Positions 1-8,479 of a DNA stretch of 64,000 nucleotides are shown here, piece after piece. The position numbers and the translations under genes are program-made. Numbering within the stretch: position 1 is the first letter of the stretch; each line of letters begins with the position of its first letter. The DNA is from Kordiimonas sp. SCSIO 12603 (GTDB taxonomy: Bacteria > Pseudomonadota > Alphaproteobacteria > Sphingomonadales > Kordiimonadaceae): the NCBI RefSeq assembly GCF_024398035.1, contig NZ_CP073748.1, positions 2,765,520-2,829,519 of the forward strand. Reading direction: 5' to 3'. Below the pieces are notes generated by a model that was not told the origin of the DNA, made no database searches, and was given only the letters and a program-made list of their open reading frames with translations.

Positions 1-10
1 AACCTTATAC

Positions 11-40
11 AAAAACAGGGAACAGAGTAATTCTGCTCCC
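11..40 (-). terminator. Rho-independent terminator of the leftmost leftward gene
   Basis: On the minus strand a hairpin with 9-bp arms (one mismatch, 4-5 nt loop, positions 18-40) is followed by TGTTTTTGT at 11-17. It lies about 43 bp past the stop codon of the gene at 83-505 and would end the leftward run that starts at the cold-shock gene. Confidence 0.6.
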
Positions 41-82
41 CATCCGTTTTCACCCATACTGTAACAAATGAGTCGTAATTCT

Positions 83-505
83 CTAATGCTTTCGTACATA
101 ACGCGCAAAGTTGGAAGGCGCCCCGCCACCCGGCAAGTTTACCTTCTGCACTACTTCCATCTCTGTTCCACCATTCACTAAAGTCCGGTAAGCCATCATG
201 CGTTCCTGATCACGGTAAAAAGCTGAAGAATCCAGTGTATTCTCTGAAGTCGCTGTTACTGAAATAGCATCAGCCAGATCACCACCCGCGAATTTATATT
301 GGTGCCCATCTGGTTTACAGCGGAAGCTATGTGCGTGTTGCTCGCCTTCGGTATCGACCCAGGCCATTTTAAACTCAAGCTCTTCCCCATTCTGGTGGAT
401 AGCGTAATAACCAGTTACTGGTGGCTCACCCTGCTCGTATTCGCAGCTGTCCGGGTCCAAAATCCACTCGCCAAGAAACCCTTGGTAAAGGGGCTTATCG
501 CTCAT
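83..505 (-). CDS. Conserved hypothetical protein, 140 aa
   Basis: I do not recognise a family with confidence. The protein is 140 residues, acidic, with no signal peptide or membrane segment. The spacing of aromatic, Gly and charged residues (for example GEWILDPDSCEY near the N-terminus and YYAIHQNGEELEFKMAW at about residues 33-49) suggests a small all-beta barrel of lipocalin type, which is inference only. The ATG start at 505 follows a GGAAG ribosome site. It lies 21 bp downstream of the thioesterase gene on the same strand and is probably its co-transcribed neighbour, but nothing in the sequence ties the functions together. Confidence 0.75.
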   Translation of the reverse strand: MSDKPLYQGFLGEWILDPDSCEYEQGEPPVTGYYAIHQNGEELEFKMAWVDTEGEQHAHSFRCKPDGHQYKFAGGDLADAISVTATSENTLDSSAFYRDQERMMAYRTLVNGGTEMEVVQKVNLPGGGAPSNFARYVRKH

Positions 506-526
506 GATACTTCCTTTTATAGAAAT

Positions 527-970
527 TCAAGATTTTCGCTGAAACGCCTTAAAGAGCGCACTAGCATCTGCCACCAGCTTATCCCCTACCCAGATGGAAC
601 CTGCAACAGAAAAGAGACCATCACCAGCAGAATGCGCAGTTGCGGTTCCTTCCACCCAGTCACCAAGCTTTGCCGGACCTAAAAAATCAGTCGTTAAACG
701 CACAGTAACAAACGGTGGATCAGTTACCTCCATAACCGCAGTAGCGAGCATGATATCGGCAAATGTCATCAGCATACCGCCATGACACATTCCACCAGCA
801 TTTATGTGGCGCTCAGCAACACGAAATCCGCGCGACCAAACATCACCAGCACGTTTTTCAAACAGGGGCCCATTTTCCCAGGCAAAATTGGAATTGGATA
901 CAATTGGCCCATAACCCTCAGGCGGGTTAGCCGCAGCAATCATTTCATCTGTTGCAATGCGGCTTTTCAT
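527..970 (-). CDS. PaaI-type hot-dog thioesterase
   Basis: A 147-residue protein with the acyl-CoA thioesterase (4HBT/PaaI) pattern. The stretch HINAGGMCHGGMLMTFADI at about residues 55-73 is the typical loop and central helix HxNxxGxxHGG with the catalytic acidic residue shortly after. The rest has the beta-sheet pattern of a single hot-dog domain (VTVRLTTDFLGPAKLGDWVEG). Such enzymes hydrolyse CoA thioesters in the cytoplasm; the substrate cannot be read from the sequence. The start codon overlaps the stop of the DUF192 gene (TAATG), so translation of the two is probably coupled. Confidence 0.88.
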   Translation of the reverse strand: MKSRIATDEMIAAANPPEGYGPIVSNSNFAWENGPLFEKRAGDVWSRGFRVAERHINAGGMCHGGMLMTFADIMLATAVMEVTDPPFVTVRLTTDFLGPAKLGDWVEGTATAHSAGDGLFSVAGSIWVGDKLVADASALFKAFQRKS

Positions 971-1470
971 TAGTTCTTGAATGTTTTTGCGTTACCAAGG
1001 AAAGCATGACGAACAATATCGCCTGGCTTGATATTCAATTCTTCTGCGCGGCCCCCAGGAATTTCAAGCACAGCCTTGGCTTTACCTTCAGAGCTGTAGC
1101 GCGGCCCTTCATCAAGAGGCTTGGCGTTAGCCCGAATATTCAAAATCTCACCGGTTTTCTTCATGAAGATAATATCAAGCGGGATCAGCGTATTCCGCAT
1201 CCAGAAACTTCTGTAATCTTCATTTGGAAAAATAAAGAGCATCCCGGCATCTGGTGCCAGATGTTCCCTATTCATCAGACCTTGTTGCCGCTGTGCGTTT
1301 GAAAGCGCCAATTCAACATGAAATTCATGTACGGAACCATCAGCACGTTCAATGATAAGTGGCGTGGTAAGCTTTTCTTGAGCATTGGCGGGCGCAACAC
1401 TACCGACCAAAAACAAAAGCACACAGGCCATAAGCCTGCGTGCTATCTGTGTTAGTTTCAATTTATGCAT
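970..1470 (-). CDS. DUF192 family exported protein
   Basis: A 166-residue protein with an N-terminal signal peptide (basic start, hydrophobic stretch [15 protein letters not shown], cleavage likely near residue 31) and a DUF192 domain. Family hallmarks are visible: [24 protein letters not shown] is split by the expected QGLM and MLF motifs, followed by [14 protein letters not shown] and the late VLEIPGG. The function of DUF192 is unknown. I prefer ATG 1470; a GTG sits one codon upstream at 1473. The gene overlaps the end of the cold-shock gene by 8 bp. The pairing of a double cold-shock gene with DUF192 is, as I recall, common in alphaproteobacteria. Confidence 0.88.
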   Translation of the reverse strand: MHKLKLTQIARRLMACVLLFLVGSVAPANAQEKLTTPLIIERADGSVHEFHVELALSNAQRQQGLMNREHLAPDAGMLFIFPNEDYRSFWMRNTLIPLDIIFMKKTGEILNIRANAKPLDEGPRYSSEGKAKAVLEIPGGRAEELNIKPGDIVRHAFLGNAKTFKN

Positions 1471-2014
1471 CACCCGGAAGTGCTATCTGGGCAACCAGCG
1501 GCCCACGTTCTCCTGTACCAATACGAACCCTTACAGGCTGTGTTGGCTCAAGATCAGTTAAACCAGCTCTACGAAGCGTTTCTATGTGAACAAAGATATC
1601 TTGAGTACCCTCACCACGAGATACAAAACCATATCCTTTGGTTCTATTGAACCATTTCACTTCCACGTCTTCGAAATCCTCAGATACATCAACATCCATA
1701 CCTGGGTGTGAAAAAGAAGACCTTCCCAAATCTTCTGGCGAAACTGCGGTAGATAAATCAAGAGAATGCACCAACACCGCCTGTCGGCCTCTATCTCTTG
1801 CTACAGCATTACAAACTACTGTTGTACCCTCAGGTACCGATCTCCGTCCCACTTCCCGTAGAACTGAAAAATGCAGCAGAACATCACCGTCATCATCATC
1901 TGCTACAATAAATCCGTACCCTTTTACAGCATCGAACCATTTAACTTTACCAGTAACCTTCTGGCCAAGTTCTTCGGGCCGTTCCTCTGGACACACGTCA
2001 TTACGGCCGTCCAT
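1463..2014 (-). CDS. Cold-shock protein with two CSD domains
   Basis: A 183-residue protein with two cold-shock domains, at about residues 18-85 and 115-180. Each begins with the RNP1-like motif ([15 protein letters not shown] and [13 protein letters not shown]) and an RNP2-like strand (DVLLHFSVL and DIFVHIETL). These bind single-stranded nucleic acid, usually RNA, in the cytoplasm. The tandem arrangement is typical of alphaproteobacterial CspD-type proteins rather than the single-domain 70-residue E. coli CspA. The ATG at 2014 has a strong AAGGGGGG ribosome site. A perfect TTAA-N7-TTAA CtrA-type box lies 56-70 bp upstream. Confidence 0.92.
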   Translation of the reverse strand: MDGRNDVCPEERPEELGQKVTGKVKWFDAVKGYGFIVADDDDGDVLLHFSVLREVGRRSVPEGTTVVCNAVARDRGRQAVLVHSLDLSTAVSPEDLGRSSFSHPGMDVDVSEDFEDVEVKWFNRTKGYGFVSRGEGTQDIFVHIETLRRAGLTDLEPTQPVRVRIGTGERGPLVAQIALPGDA

Positions 2015-2069
2015 ACCATTCCCCCCTTTAAGGAATATCAGTCGTTACTTGCCACCTGCCGTTACATAC

Positions 2070-2084
2070 TTAACAACAGGTTAA
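2070..2084. promoter_or_regulatory. Candidate CtrA-binding box
   Basis: TTAA at 2070-2073, seven bases, then TTAA at 2081-2084. This matches the full CtrA consensus TTAA-N7-TTAA known from Caulobacter and relatives. It lies in the promoter region of the double cold-shock gene. About one such match is expected by chance in a window this size, so the position matters more than the match. Confidence 0.4.
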
Positions 2085-2103
2085 CAGAAGTATGCTACTG
2101 CCA

Positions 2104-2138
2104 AAAGAAAACGCCCGCAACAAATTTCGTCACGGGCG
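2104..2138 (-). terminator. Rho-independent terminator after nhaB
   Basis: On the minus strand CGCCCG (2138-2133) pairs with CGGGCG (2117-2112), followed by TTTTCTTTT. It sits 36 bp past the nhaB stop codon. Confidence 0.7.
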
Positions 2139-2173
2139 CGTGTAATCAACCTATTGATTGAATTTGGATTTTA

Positions 2174-3757
2174 TCAGTGACCACCTTTAGAAGTTGTGTC
2201 TACCGTAGCGGAATGATGCTCAATCAGATGCGCATCATAGAGGTCTTGGGTTATTGGCTGAAGGAAATTCGCAACAGCAATGTAACCTACGATTGACATA
2301 ACAATGGTGTAAGGCAGTGCCATGATAACCATCTTCATATAGCTCAGACGAATAAGTGGCGCGAGGGCTGAAGTTAGCAGGAACAGGAACGCAGCCTGAC
2401 CATTAGGTGTTGCAACAGATGGAATGTTCGTGCCTGTGTTAATAGCCACAGCCATCAAATCAAACGTATCACGGTCAATAACACCATCTGCAAGAGCCTT
2501 TGTTGTTTCAGTTACGTAAACCGTTGCAACAAACACGTTATCCGAAATAGCAGACAAGACACCGTTAGCAATAAAGAGCGCGGTAATCTGTTCAGAAGCT
2601 GTTGGTAGGCTCAATACGAACTCTGTAACCGGTGCAAACAGCTGGTTATCACTGATCACACCAACGATAGAGAAGAATACAACAAGCAGTGCTGTAAACG
2701 GCAGAGCTTCCTCAAACGCGTGACCAATCTGGTGCTCTTCTGTAATACCGGTAAGGGCAGATGCAAGCACGATAACAGAAAGACCAACAAGGCCCGGGCT
2801 GATGTGGATAATAAGTGCTACTACAAGCCACAATGCCACAATACCTTGAACCATAAGAGCAGCTTTATCGCGCTTTGTGCGTCGCTCGCCCTCGTAGTTA
2901 TCGTAATCAACAATAATATTCAGCACTTTTTCAGGAATCTTTGCGCCGTAACCGAACTTACCTGTCAACTCAAGAACCACACATGTTGCAAGGCCTGCAA
3001 AGAATACAGGAAGTGTTACAGGCACCATACGGAAGAAGAACTCATCAAATGCCCAACCAGCGCGCGCACCGATTAGAATGTTCTGCGGTTCACCCACCAA
3101 TGTCATCACACCACCGAGTGCTGTACCAACAGCCGCATGCATCATAAGGCTGCGAAGGAAAGCACGGAACTGTTCAAGCTCATTCTCGTTCAACTTATCA
3201 AGCTGACCATCATCTGAGTGGTTATGGTCATGACCGAAGTCCTTACCAGATGCCACTTTATGGTAGATAGAATAGAAACCAACAGAAATGGAGATCACTA
3301 CCGCTGTTACTGTAAGCGCATCAAGGAATGCTGAGAGGATAGCGGCCATAAAAGAGAAAATCATCGAAAGGATGACTTTGTTACGTACATTCACAAGGAT
3401 TTTTGTGAATACAAACAGAAGCATATTCTTAAGGAAATAGATACCTGCCACCATAAATACCAGCAGCATGATTACTTCTAGATTGCTTTCAATTTCATGT
3501 ACAACTGTACCCGGGGAGGTCATGCCAAGTGCCACAGCTTCAATCGCAAGAAGACCACCCGGCTGAAGTGGGTAACACTTAAGTGCCATTGCAAGTGTGA
3601 AAATGAACTCAAGAACAAGAGCCCAACCAGCAACATATGCACCAGCTGTATAATATAGAATTGGGTTTAGTATCAAAAAGCCAAGAATGGCCATTTTGTA
3701 CCATTCAGCGGAATTTCCAAGGAAATTCCTTCCTGCAGGGTTCGCGAAAAGCGACAT
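2174..3757 (-). CDS. nhaB: Na+/H+ antiporter NhaB
   Basis: A 527-residue polytopic inner-membrane protein that looks like NhaB over its whole length (E. coli NhaB is slightly shorter). It exchanges external protons for internal sodium and so supports salt and pH homeostasis. About 11-12 hydrophobic segments are visible, with polar or charged patches inside membrane spans, for example [10 protein letters not shown] near residue 147, the [12 protein letters not shown] loop near 220 and [11 protein letters not shown] near 410, features of the ion transporter superfamily. A His/Asp-rich cytoplasmic loop ([10 protein letters not shown]) is present near residue 175. It is monocistronic: the upstream gene is divergent and a terminator follows. 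A marine or brackish habitat would fit. Confidence 0.93.
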   Translation of the reverse strand: MSLFANPAGRNFLGNSAEWYKMAILGFLILNPILYYTAGAYVAGWALVLEFIFTLAMALKCYPLQPGGLLAIEAVALGMTSPGTVVHEIESNLEVIMLLVFMVAGIYFLKNMLLFVFTKILVNVRNKVILSMIFSFMAAILSAFLDALTVTAVVISISVGFYSIYHKVASGKDFGHDHNHSDDGQLDKLNENELEQFRAFLRSLMMHAAVGTALGGVMTLVGEPQNILIGARAGWAFDEFFFRMVPVTLPVFFAGLATCVVLELTGKFGYGAKIPEKVLNIIVDYDNYEGERRTKRDKAALMVQGIVALWLVVALIIHISPGLVGLSVIVLASALTGITEEHQIGHAFEEALPFTALLVVFFSIVGVISDNQLFAPVTEFVLSLPTASEQITALFIANGVLSAISDNVFVATVYVTETTKALADGVIDRDTFDLMAVAINTGTNIPSVATPNGQAAFLFLLTSALAPLIRLSYMKMVIMALPYTIVMSIVGYIAVANFLQPITQDLYDAHLIEHHSATVDTTSKGGH

Positions 3758-3952
3758 ATTTTTTCCCTCTTAACTATTCTGCCCAGAAATGAACAATCTG
3801 CTGATTGATGCTTGTAAATGTCGGGGGGCGGCAAATCAAGGTAAACTGGTATTATAGTTTTTTGATGCCCTAAGCATTTCAGCAATAATGAAACACCACA
3901 TATTGTATGTTGCTTTTACAAACAATATATTAACCACAGCCTACCCTAATGA

Positions 3953-4909
3953 GTGAAAGAGCCTATGTTCCATACACTTAAGATAGCCAACGAATGGCTT
4001 AAAACCAGTGATTTCATATGTTTAGCTGTTGTAACAAAGACCTGGGGCTCAGCACCAAGGCGGAAGGGGTCATTAATGATTATCCATCCGGAAGGTCATT
4101 TTGAAGGGTCTGTTTCCGGGGGTTGTGTTGAAGGCTCAGTGATTTCAGAAGCCCTGACACTTGACGGGGCTAACCATAAAAAACTTACGTATGCTGTTTC
4201 AAATAATGAGGCTTGGGAGGTAGGACTCGCATGTGGTGGCGAAATTGAAATCCAACTTTTTAAGATATCCTCGGAAAATTTACCTATTGTAGAAGCTTCC
4301 CTTCGAGCCATAGAGACACGCGCAATTATTGAGCTCACTCTTGATAAAAAAGGTAATGCACACCAAGCATTGCCTCCTTCAACCTCTGAAGGTCAGATAC
4401 TTATTGATGCCGATAGCAACACAAAATTATTGATAGCCCCTCGCAACAGAATGCTTATCGTTGGCGCAGTTCATATAGCCCAGCATTTAGCCCCAATTGC
4501 TATTGCCTGCGATTATGAAGTGATAATCATTGATCCGCGAGCATCCTTTACTGAGAACCGAAACTTCAGCGGCGCTACTGTCGTCAACGACTGGCCTGAT
4601 GAATATGTGAAAGCTAGCCCAATTGATCAAGCAACAGCAATTGTCACCTTAACCCATGATCCAAAGATTGATGATGCTATTCTCCGCCCCGCTCTTATCA
4701 GCAAAGCTTTTTACATTGGTGCGCTTGGTAGTAAGAAAACCCATGCATCACGATTGGAACGTATGAAAGGCTTTGGGTTTTCCCCTCATGCACTTGCGCG
4801 GATTAATGGCCCTATTGGGCTTAATATCGGAGCAACAAACCCTGCTGAAATTGCTGTCTCCATCATGGCTGAAGTAACTGACACCTTAAGGACAAACAGT
4901 GCAGTTTAA
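3953..4909 (+). CDS. XdhC/CoxI family molybdenum-cofactor maturation protein
   Basis: A 318-residue protein with the XdhC_CoxI domain near the N-terminus (AVVTKTWGSAPRRKGSLMII, then GSVSGGCVEGSVI) and the C-terminal XdhC Rossmann domain (AIVTLTHDPKIDDAIL and YIGALGSKKTHASRLERM). XdhC proteins bind the molybdenum cofactor and help sulfurate it before insertion into xanthine dehydrogenase-family enzymes. The reading frame opens with GTG 3953; ATG 3965 (MFHTLKIANEW) is an equally plausible start. It overlaps the next gene by 11 bp, making a two-gene operon. No xanthine dehydrogenase or CO dehydrogenase subunit is in the window, so the client enzyme is elsewhere. Confidence 0.88.
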   Translation: MKEPMFHTLKIANEWLKTSDFICLAVVTKTWGSAPRRKGSLMIIHPEGHFEGSVSGGCVEGSVISEALTLDGANHKKLTYAVSNNEAWEVGLACGGEIEIQLFKISSENLPIVEASLRAIETRAIIELTLDKKGNAHQALPPSTSEGQILIDADSNTKLLIAPRNRMLIVGAVHIAQHLAPIAIACDYEVIIIDPRASFTENRNFSGATVVNDWPDEYVKASPIDQATAIVTLTHDPKIDDAILRPALISKAFYIGALGSKKTHASRLERMKGFGFSPHALARINGPIGLNIGATNPAEIAVSIMAEVTDTLRTNSAV

Positions 4910-6482
4910 AGACATTGCTACACAAAAAGCCCTTGGTTGGCATTTAGCTCATAGCCTGAAAGTTGGTGAAAAGCGCATACCCAAAGGCCACCTATTAGAT
5001 CAAAACACATTAGATCTCATCATATCAGCGGGTATTAGTAGCTTATGGGCTTATCAGTTTGAGGCTGGCGATATTAAAGAAGATGAAGCTGCCAGAACCG
5101 TCGCGGCTGCCATTTCCGGCAAGCATACTTACACGGAAAAGCCAACTAAAGGTCGTGCCAATATTTTTGCTGAATCGGATGGACTCTTGCAGGTTGGTCA
5201 TGCCGTTGAAGTCTTGAATACAGCGAATAAAGATTTTGGCGTAGCGACGCTACCTACACTTAGCAGGGTTAAAAAAGGCCAATTAATCGCTACAGTAAAA
5301 ACTATCCCCTATGCGGTGAGTGAAGCCGACCTAAAAATAGAGGACGCAGTTAAGGGCACACTTTTGGTCACCCCATTTGACAACTACAAAACAACACTTA
5401 TTTGCTCCGACAATCGATTTACAAAGAAAAATCAAGCTGTTATTCGAAATCGCATACAGGAAACAAAGGGCACACTTTCGGGCACAGTGTCTGTGGACCA
5501 CTCCATAAAATCAATTTCAGAAGCTATTCAAAAAGCAGCGGATAAAAATGATCTTATTTTGCTACTCGGTATTTCTGCCATTGCCGACATACGAGACGTT
5601 CTTCCCGCTGCAGTGGTTGATGCGGGCGGTGAAATTATACAGATTGGTATGCCCGTAGATCCCGGCAATCTGCTTATGCTCGCAAAAATCGGCGACACGC
5701 CGATTATTGGAATTCCAGGTTGCGCCAAATCCCCGGCACTTAATGGTTTCGACTTTGTTTTAGAACGTTTCGCGGCAGGCCTTCCGCTTGATACCAGCAT
5801 GTTAAGCACTCAAGGCATTGGTGGGCTTTTAAAGGAAATCCATTCACGCCCGGAACCACGTACAGGCAAAAGCGAAACAACGGAGATTGCCGCCATTACA
5901 TTAGCAGCGGGCAAATCCAGCAGGGCGGCATCCATCCACAAGTTACTAGCACAGATGAATAGTAAGCCAGTACTAGAACACACTCTCAAGCAAACTGCTG
6001 CGCTCAATAACATTAAAAGATACGCTGTTACTGGCTTTCGTTCACAGGAAACAACGCCTGTTATTGAAGGTCAAAATATAGAAGCCCTCTTTAATGCTGA
6101 GTTTGAAAGTGGCATGGCTTCCAGCATCCGCAAAGGCATCTCAGCTTTATCAGCCGACACATCGCTAACCTTTATTGTCCTCGGAGACATGCCCTTCGTC
6201 ACCCCAGCCACCTACAACAAGCTTCTTCAAGCTGCAGAGCGAACACCTGAAGCAGAAATTTTCATCCCTACATTTAATGGCAAGCGCGGCAACCCTGTGC
6301 TCTGGCGCTCCTCAATGTTTGAAGAACTTAGCAAAATCAGTGGTGATAAAGGCGGGAGAGCTGTTTTCCAGCGGTATGAAAGCCTTGTATGCGAAGTAGA
6401 CGTTTCTGATCCTGGTATCCTGATTGATCTTGATACACCTGAAGCCTTGGCTCAGTTTGGCATTACGGCAGTAGCTGAATAA
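4899..6482 (+). CDS. MoeA-like/MobA-like fusion, putative molybdenum cofactor cytidylyltransferase
   Basis: A 527-residue two-part protein. Residues 1 to about 330 resemble a molybdopterin-binding domain: an AIADIRDVLPAAV helix, VDPGNLLMLAKIG, and IPGCAKSPALNGFDFVLER, the last being a typical MPT-binding loop. Residues about 345-525 are a MobA-like nucleotidyltransferase with LAAGKSSRAASIHKLL as the nucleotide-binding signature and VLGDMPFVTP as the metal-binding aspartate motif. The likely reaction is transfer of CMP to the cofactor for xanthine-oxidase-type enzymes (MocA-like). The GTG start at 4899 has an AAGGA ribosome site and overlaps xdhC. Its 3' end overlaps the convergent recX by 20 bp. 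Confidence 0.82.
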   Translation: MQFKDIATQKALGWHLAHSLKVGEKRIPKGHLLDQNTLDLIISAGISSLWAYQFEAGDIKEDEAARTVAAAISGKHTYTEKPTKGRANIFAESDGLLQVGHAVEVLNTANKDFGVATLPTLSRVKKGQLIATVKTIPYAVSEADLKIEDAVKGTLLVTPFDNYKTTLICSDNRFTKKNQAVIRNRIQETKGTLSGTVSVDHSIKSISEAIQKAADKNDLILLLGISAIADIRDVLPAAVVDAGGEIIQIGMPVDPGNLLMLAKIGDTPIIGIPGCAKSPALNGFDFVLERFAAGLPLDTSMLSTQGIGGLLKEIHSRPEPRTGKSETTEIAAITLAAGKSSRAASIHKLLAQMNSKPVLEHTLKQTAALNNIKRYAVTGFRSQETTPVIEGQNIEALFNAEFESGMASSIRKGISALSADTSLTFIVLGDMPFVTPATYNKLLQAAERTPEAEIFIPTFNGKRGNPVLWRSSMFEELSKISGDKGGRAVFQRYESLVCEVDVSDPGILIDLDTPEALAQFGITAVAE

Positions 6483-7011
6483 TTTCTTCTTCCGTGGCAT
6501 CAAGAATACGCTGAACCATTTGATAAGGAAATCCCGCCCGCATCATAGCAGCCCTTTCCTTTTCAACCTTTTCTTCAGAGTATCGATCAGCACGCCTGAA
6601 CGGCCCAAATCGCCTGCGCTTCGCGTAAGCCGCAGCAGCTGAAAGATCAATATCTACCTCCGGTTCATCCTGAATTGCTGCAAATAACTCTTGGATAATA
6701 TCCTGAGGAACACCTTTATACCGAAGATCCTGCGAAATCACACGAAGTGGCTTCCCTTTTCTAAGCAAGCTTTCATATCTGCTTTTTGCATAAAGGGCAT
6801 CGTCAACATAACCGTATTTCACACACTTCTGCGCAACATCAGCTATCCACCTCCTATGCTCAGAAGAAACCTCCTGCCCCTCTTCGAGGCGTCTGCGAAC
6901 TTTCCGCTCTAGTACAGAACGTAGATTTGCCTCTGTACTTGAGAAGCGCCCCAAATAATGAAGCGCCGCTCGTTCCAGATAACCTTCAGATATCTTCTTG
7001 GGTTTCGCCAC
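6463..7011 (-). CDS. recX: RecX family regulatory protein
   Basis: A 182-residue basic, helical protein with the RecX pattern: YLERAALHYLGRFSSTEANL near the start, VAQKCVKYGYVDDALYAKSR in the middle, and YKGVPQDIIQELF. RecX proteins bind and restrain RecA filaments. It starts with GTG immediately after the stop codon of the aminotransferase gene (TAGGTG), so the two are co-transcribed and translationally coupled. I see no LexA box ahead of the pair, and recA is not adjacent. Confidence 0.85.
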   Translation of the reverse strand: MAKPKKISEGYLERAALHYLGRFSSTEANLRSVLERKVRRRLEEGQEVSSEHRRWIADVAQKCVKYGYVDDALYAKSRYESLLRKGKPLRVISQDLRYKGVPQDIIQELFAAIQDEPEVDIDLSAAAAYAKRRRFGPFRRADRYSEEKVEKERAAMMRAGFPYQMVQRILDATEEEIIQLLP

Positions 7012-8208
7012 CTAAAGCGCCTCAATCATATTCAGGAAACGGTCTAGTTCTTCTTTACTATTATAATAATGCGGAGAAACCCGGATTGTGGTGTTAATCC
7101 CCCTAGCTCCAAGATCAAGCCTTGTATGCTCAATGGTTGATACTTGCACACCAACACCTTCTTCGTGGAATTTTGCTTTTACAGCCGCGGCATCATGCCC
7201 TTCCTTATTGAAGGTGATAATGGCCGCTGTCGCATCTTCCTGACATGTAGGAATAACCCCCTTTATATTGTAGAGGTTTTGACGCAAATAGGCCGCCCTA
7301 TGCTGAATTTCCTCCGTGGCTTTTTCCAGCCCCAGTTCTAACAAGTAATCAATAGCTGCTCCAAAAGCGATCTGGTTCCCAATATTCCGCTCCCACGCCT
7401 CAAAGAGCGCTGTATCGCTACGAAACTCTATTTCCTGATCACCAATCCAAGCAGCAGATTTATTTGTGGCAATAACAGGTTCGATTCTATTGCGGGCTTT
7501 CTCATTCATATAAAGGAAACCCATTCCCCTAGGCCCACGAAGGAACTTGCGTGCAGTGCCCGTCGCCATATCACAGCCAACACTTTCAACCTTCACCGGC
7601 AACTGCCCAACAGATTGGCAAGTATCAACAAGATACAGAATATCTTTCGCTTTAGCGATTTTTCCAATCTCTTCAACAGGAAGTATCTGGCCGCTTGAGG
7701 ACGGCACATGTGTAACGCTGATTAACTTGGTTTTATCATCAATCAGACCTTCCAATTGGTTAAGGTCTAACTGCCCATCAGATTTTGGGTAAGCAACTCG
7801 AACCTCAATACCACGCTGCTTGGCTCGGTGGAGGTAAGCCACATAGTTACTGCAGTATTCATTATAGGCGGTGATAATGTTATCACCTTCCTTCATCGGC
7901 ACACTGTAAAAAGCCTTTGTCCATGCATCAACTGCACTACCCGTAATAGCGAAATCCTGAACAGAACCACCGATCAACTGAGACAGCGAATTATATACAC
8001 CATCAATCACCGCTGACTGTTGCTCTTGCGCAACATATCCACCCATTCTGACTTCTTGGTCAAGATGCGACTGGATCGCATTAATCACAGGTTCAGGCAT
8101 CAAAGCAGCCCCGCAATTGTCTAAATGCAGCCGTTTTGCAGCCCCCGGTGTTATTTCCCGCATTTTTTCTAGCTCTAACGAACTAAAGTTGGACAAAAAA
8201 TCCGTCAT
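7012..8208 (-). CDS. Class V PLP-dependent aminotransferase
   Basis: A 398-residue fold-type I PLP enzyme of the NifS/isopenicillin N epimerase-like group. The cofactor aspartate lies in LVDTCQSVGQ (D195, Q198), and the Schiff-base lysine is probably K221 in GTARKFLRGPRGMGFLY. No cysteine is placed where cysteine desulfurases carry their catalytic Cys loop, so a desulfurase role is unlikely. The substrate is unknown. It heads the leftward pair with recX and has its own promoter region in the 271-bp gap shared with the divergent sphingolipid operon. Confidence 0.85.
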   Translation of the reverse strand: MTDFLSNFSSLELEKMREITPGAAKRLHLDNCGAALMPEPVINAIQSHLDQEVRMGGYVAQEQQSAVIDGVYNSLSQLIGGSVQDFAITGSAVDAWTKAFYSVPMKEGDNIITAYNEYCSNYVAYLHRAKQRGIEVRVAYPKSDGQLDLNQLEGLIDDKTKLISVTHVPSSSGQILPVEEIGKIAKAKDILYLVDTCQSVGQLPVKVESVGCDMATGTARKFLRGPRGMGFLYMNEKARNRIEPVIATNKSAAWIGDQEIEFRSDTALFEAWERNIGNQIAFGAAIDYLLELGLEKATEEIQHRAAYLRQNLYNIKGVIPTCQEDATAAIITFNKEGHDAAAVKAKFHEEGVGVQVSTIEHTRLDLGARGINTTIRVSPHYYNSKEELDRFLNMIEAL

Positions 8209-8479
8209 TTTTTAGCCTTATTTTTTAAATAATGCATTCGAATTGACGCTTGTTAAGGCAGAATTTGCTTGCGTACTTGGGCCACAAAATGTAATTCCAC
8301 CTTAATTAATAAGCGTAACATAGCTTGTGAATGAACAAGTTAAATAGGGTTGAAGCAAGCAAAATTTAGCCTTACTCTTCGCTTAGAGGATAAGTAATTG
8401 ATATAGCCCGTTGCCCATTGCGGGCTATGGGTTGTTGTTTTAGTAAGCTCCGGCTAAAGTACTTGGCTGGGATAATAAT
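8209..8479. other. 271-bp divergent intergenic region with hairpin
   Basis: This gap separates the aminotransferase gene (leftward) from the sphingolipid operon (rightward) and must hold both promoters. It contains a short inverted repeat, CTTGT (8324-8328) with ACAAG (8335-8339), which could be an operator. It also contains a stem of AGCCCG (8405-8410) and CGGGCT (8421-8426) followed by a T-rich tract (GTTGTTGTTTT). The stem could be a weak terminator, a leader attenuator or the end of a small RNA. I see no protein gene or tRNA. Confidence 0.4.

Noticed and set aside
3900-3928. ATATTGT/ACAATAT inverted repeat ahead of xdhC as an operator
   Set aside because: AT-rich 7-bp arms with a 15-bp centre are expected by chance in such intergenic DNA, and no regulator gene is adjacent.
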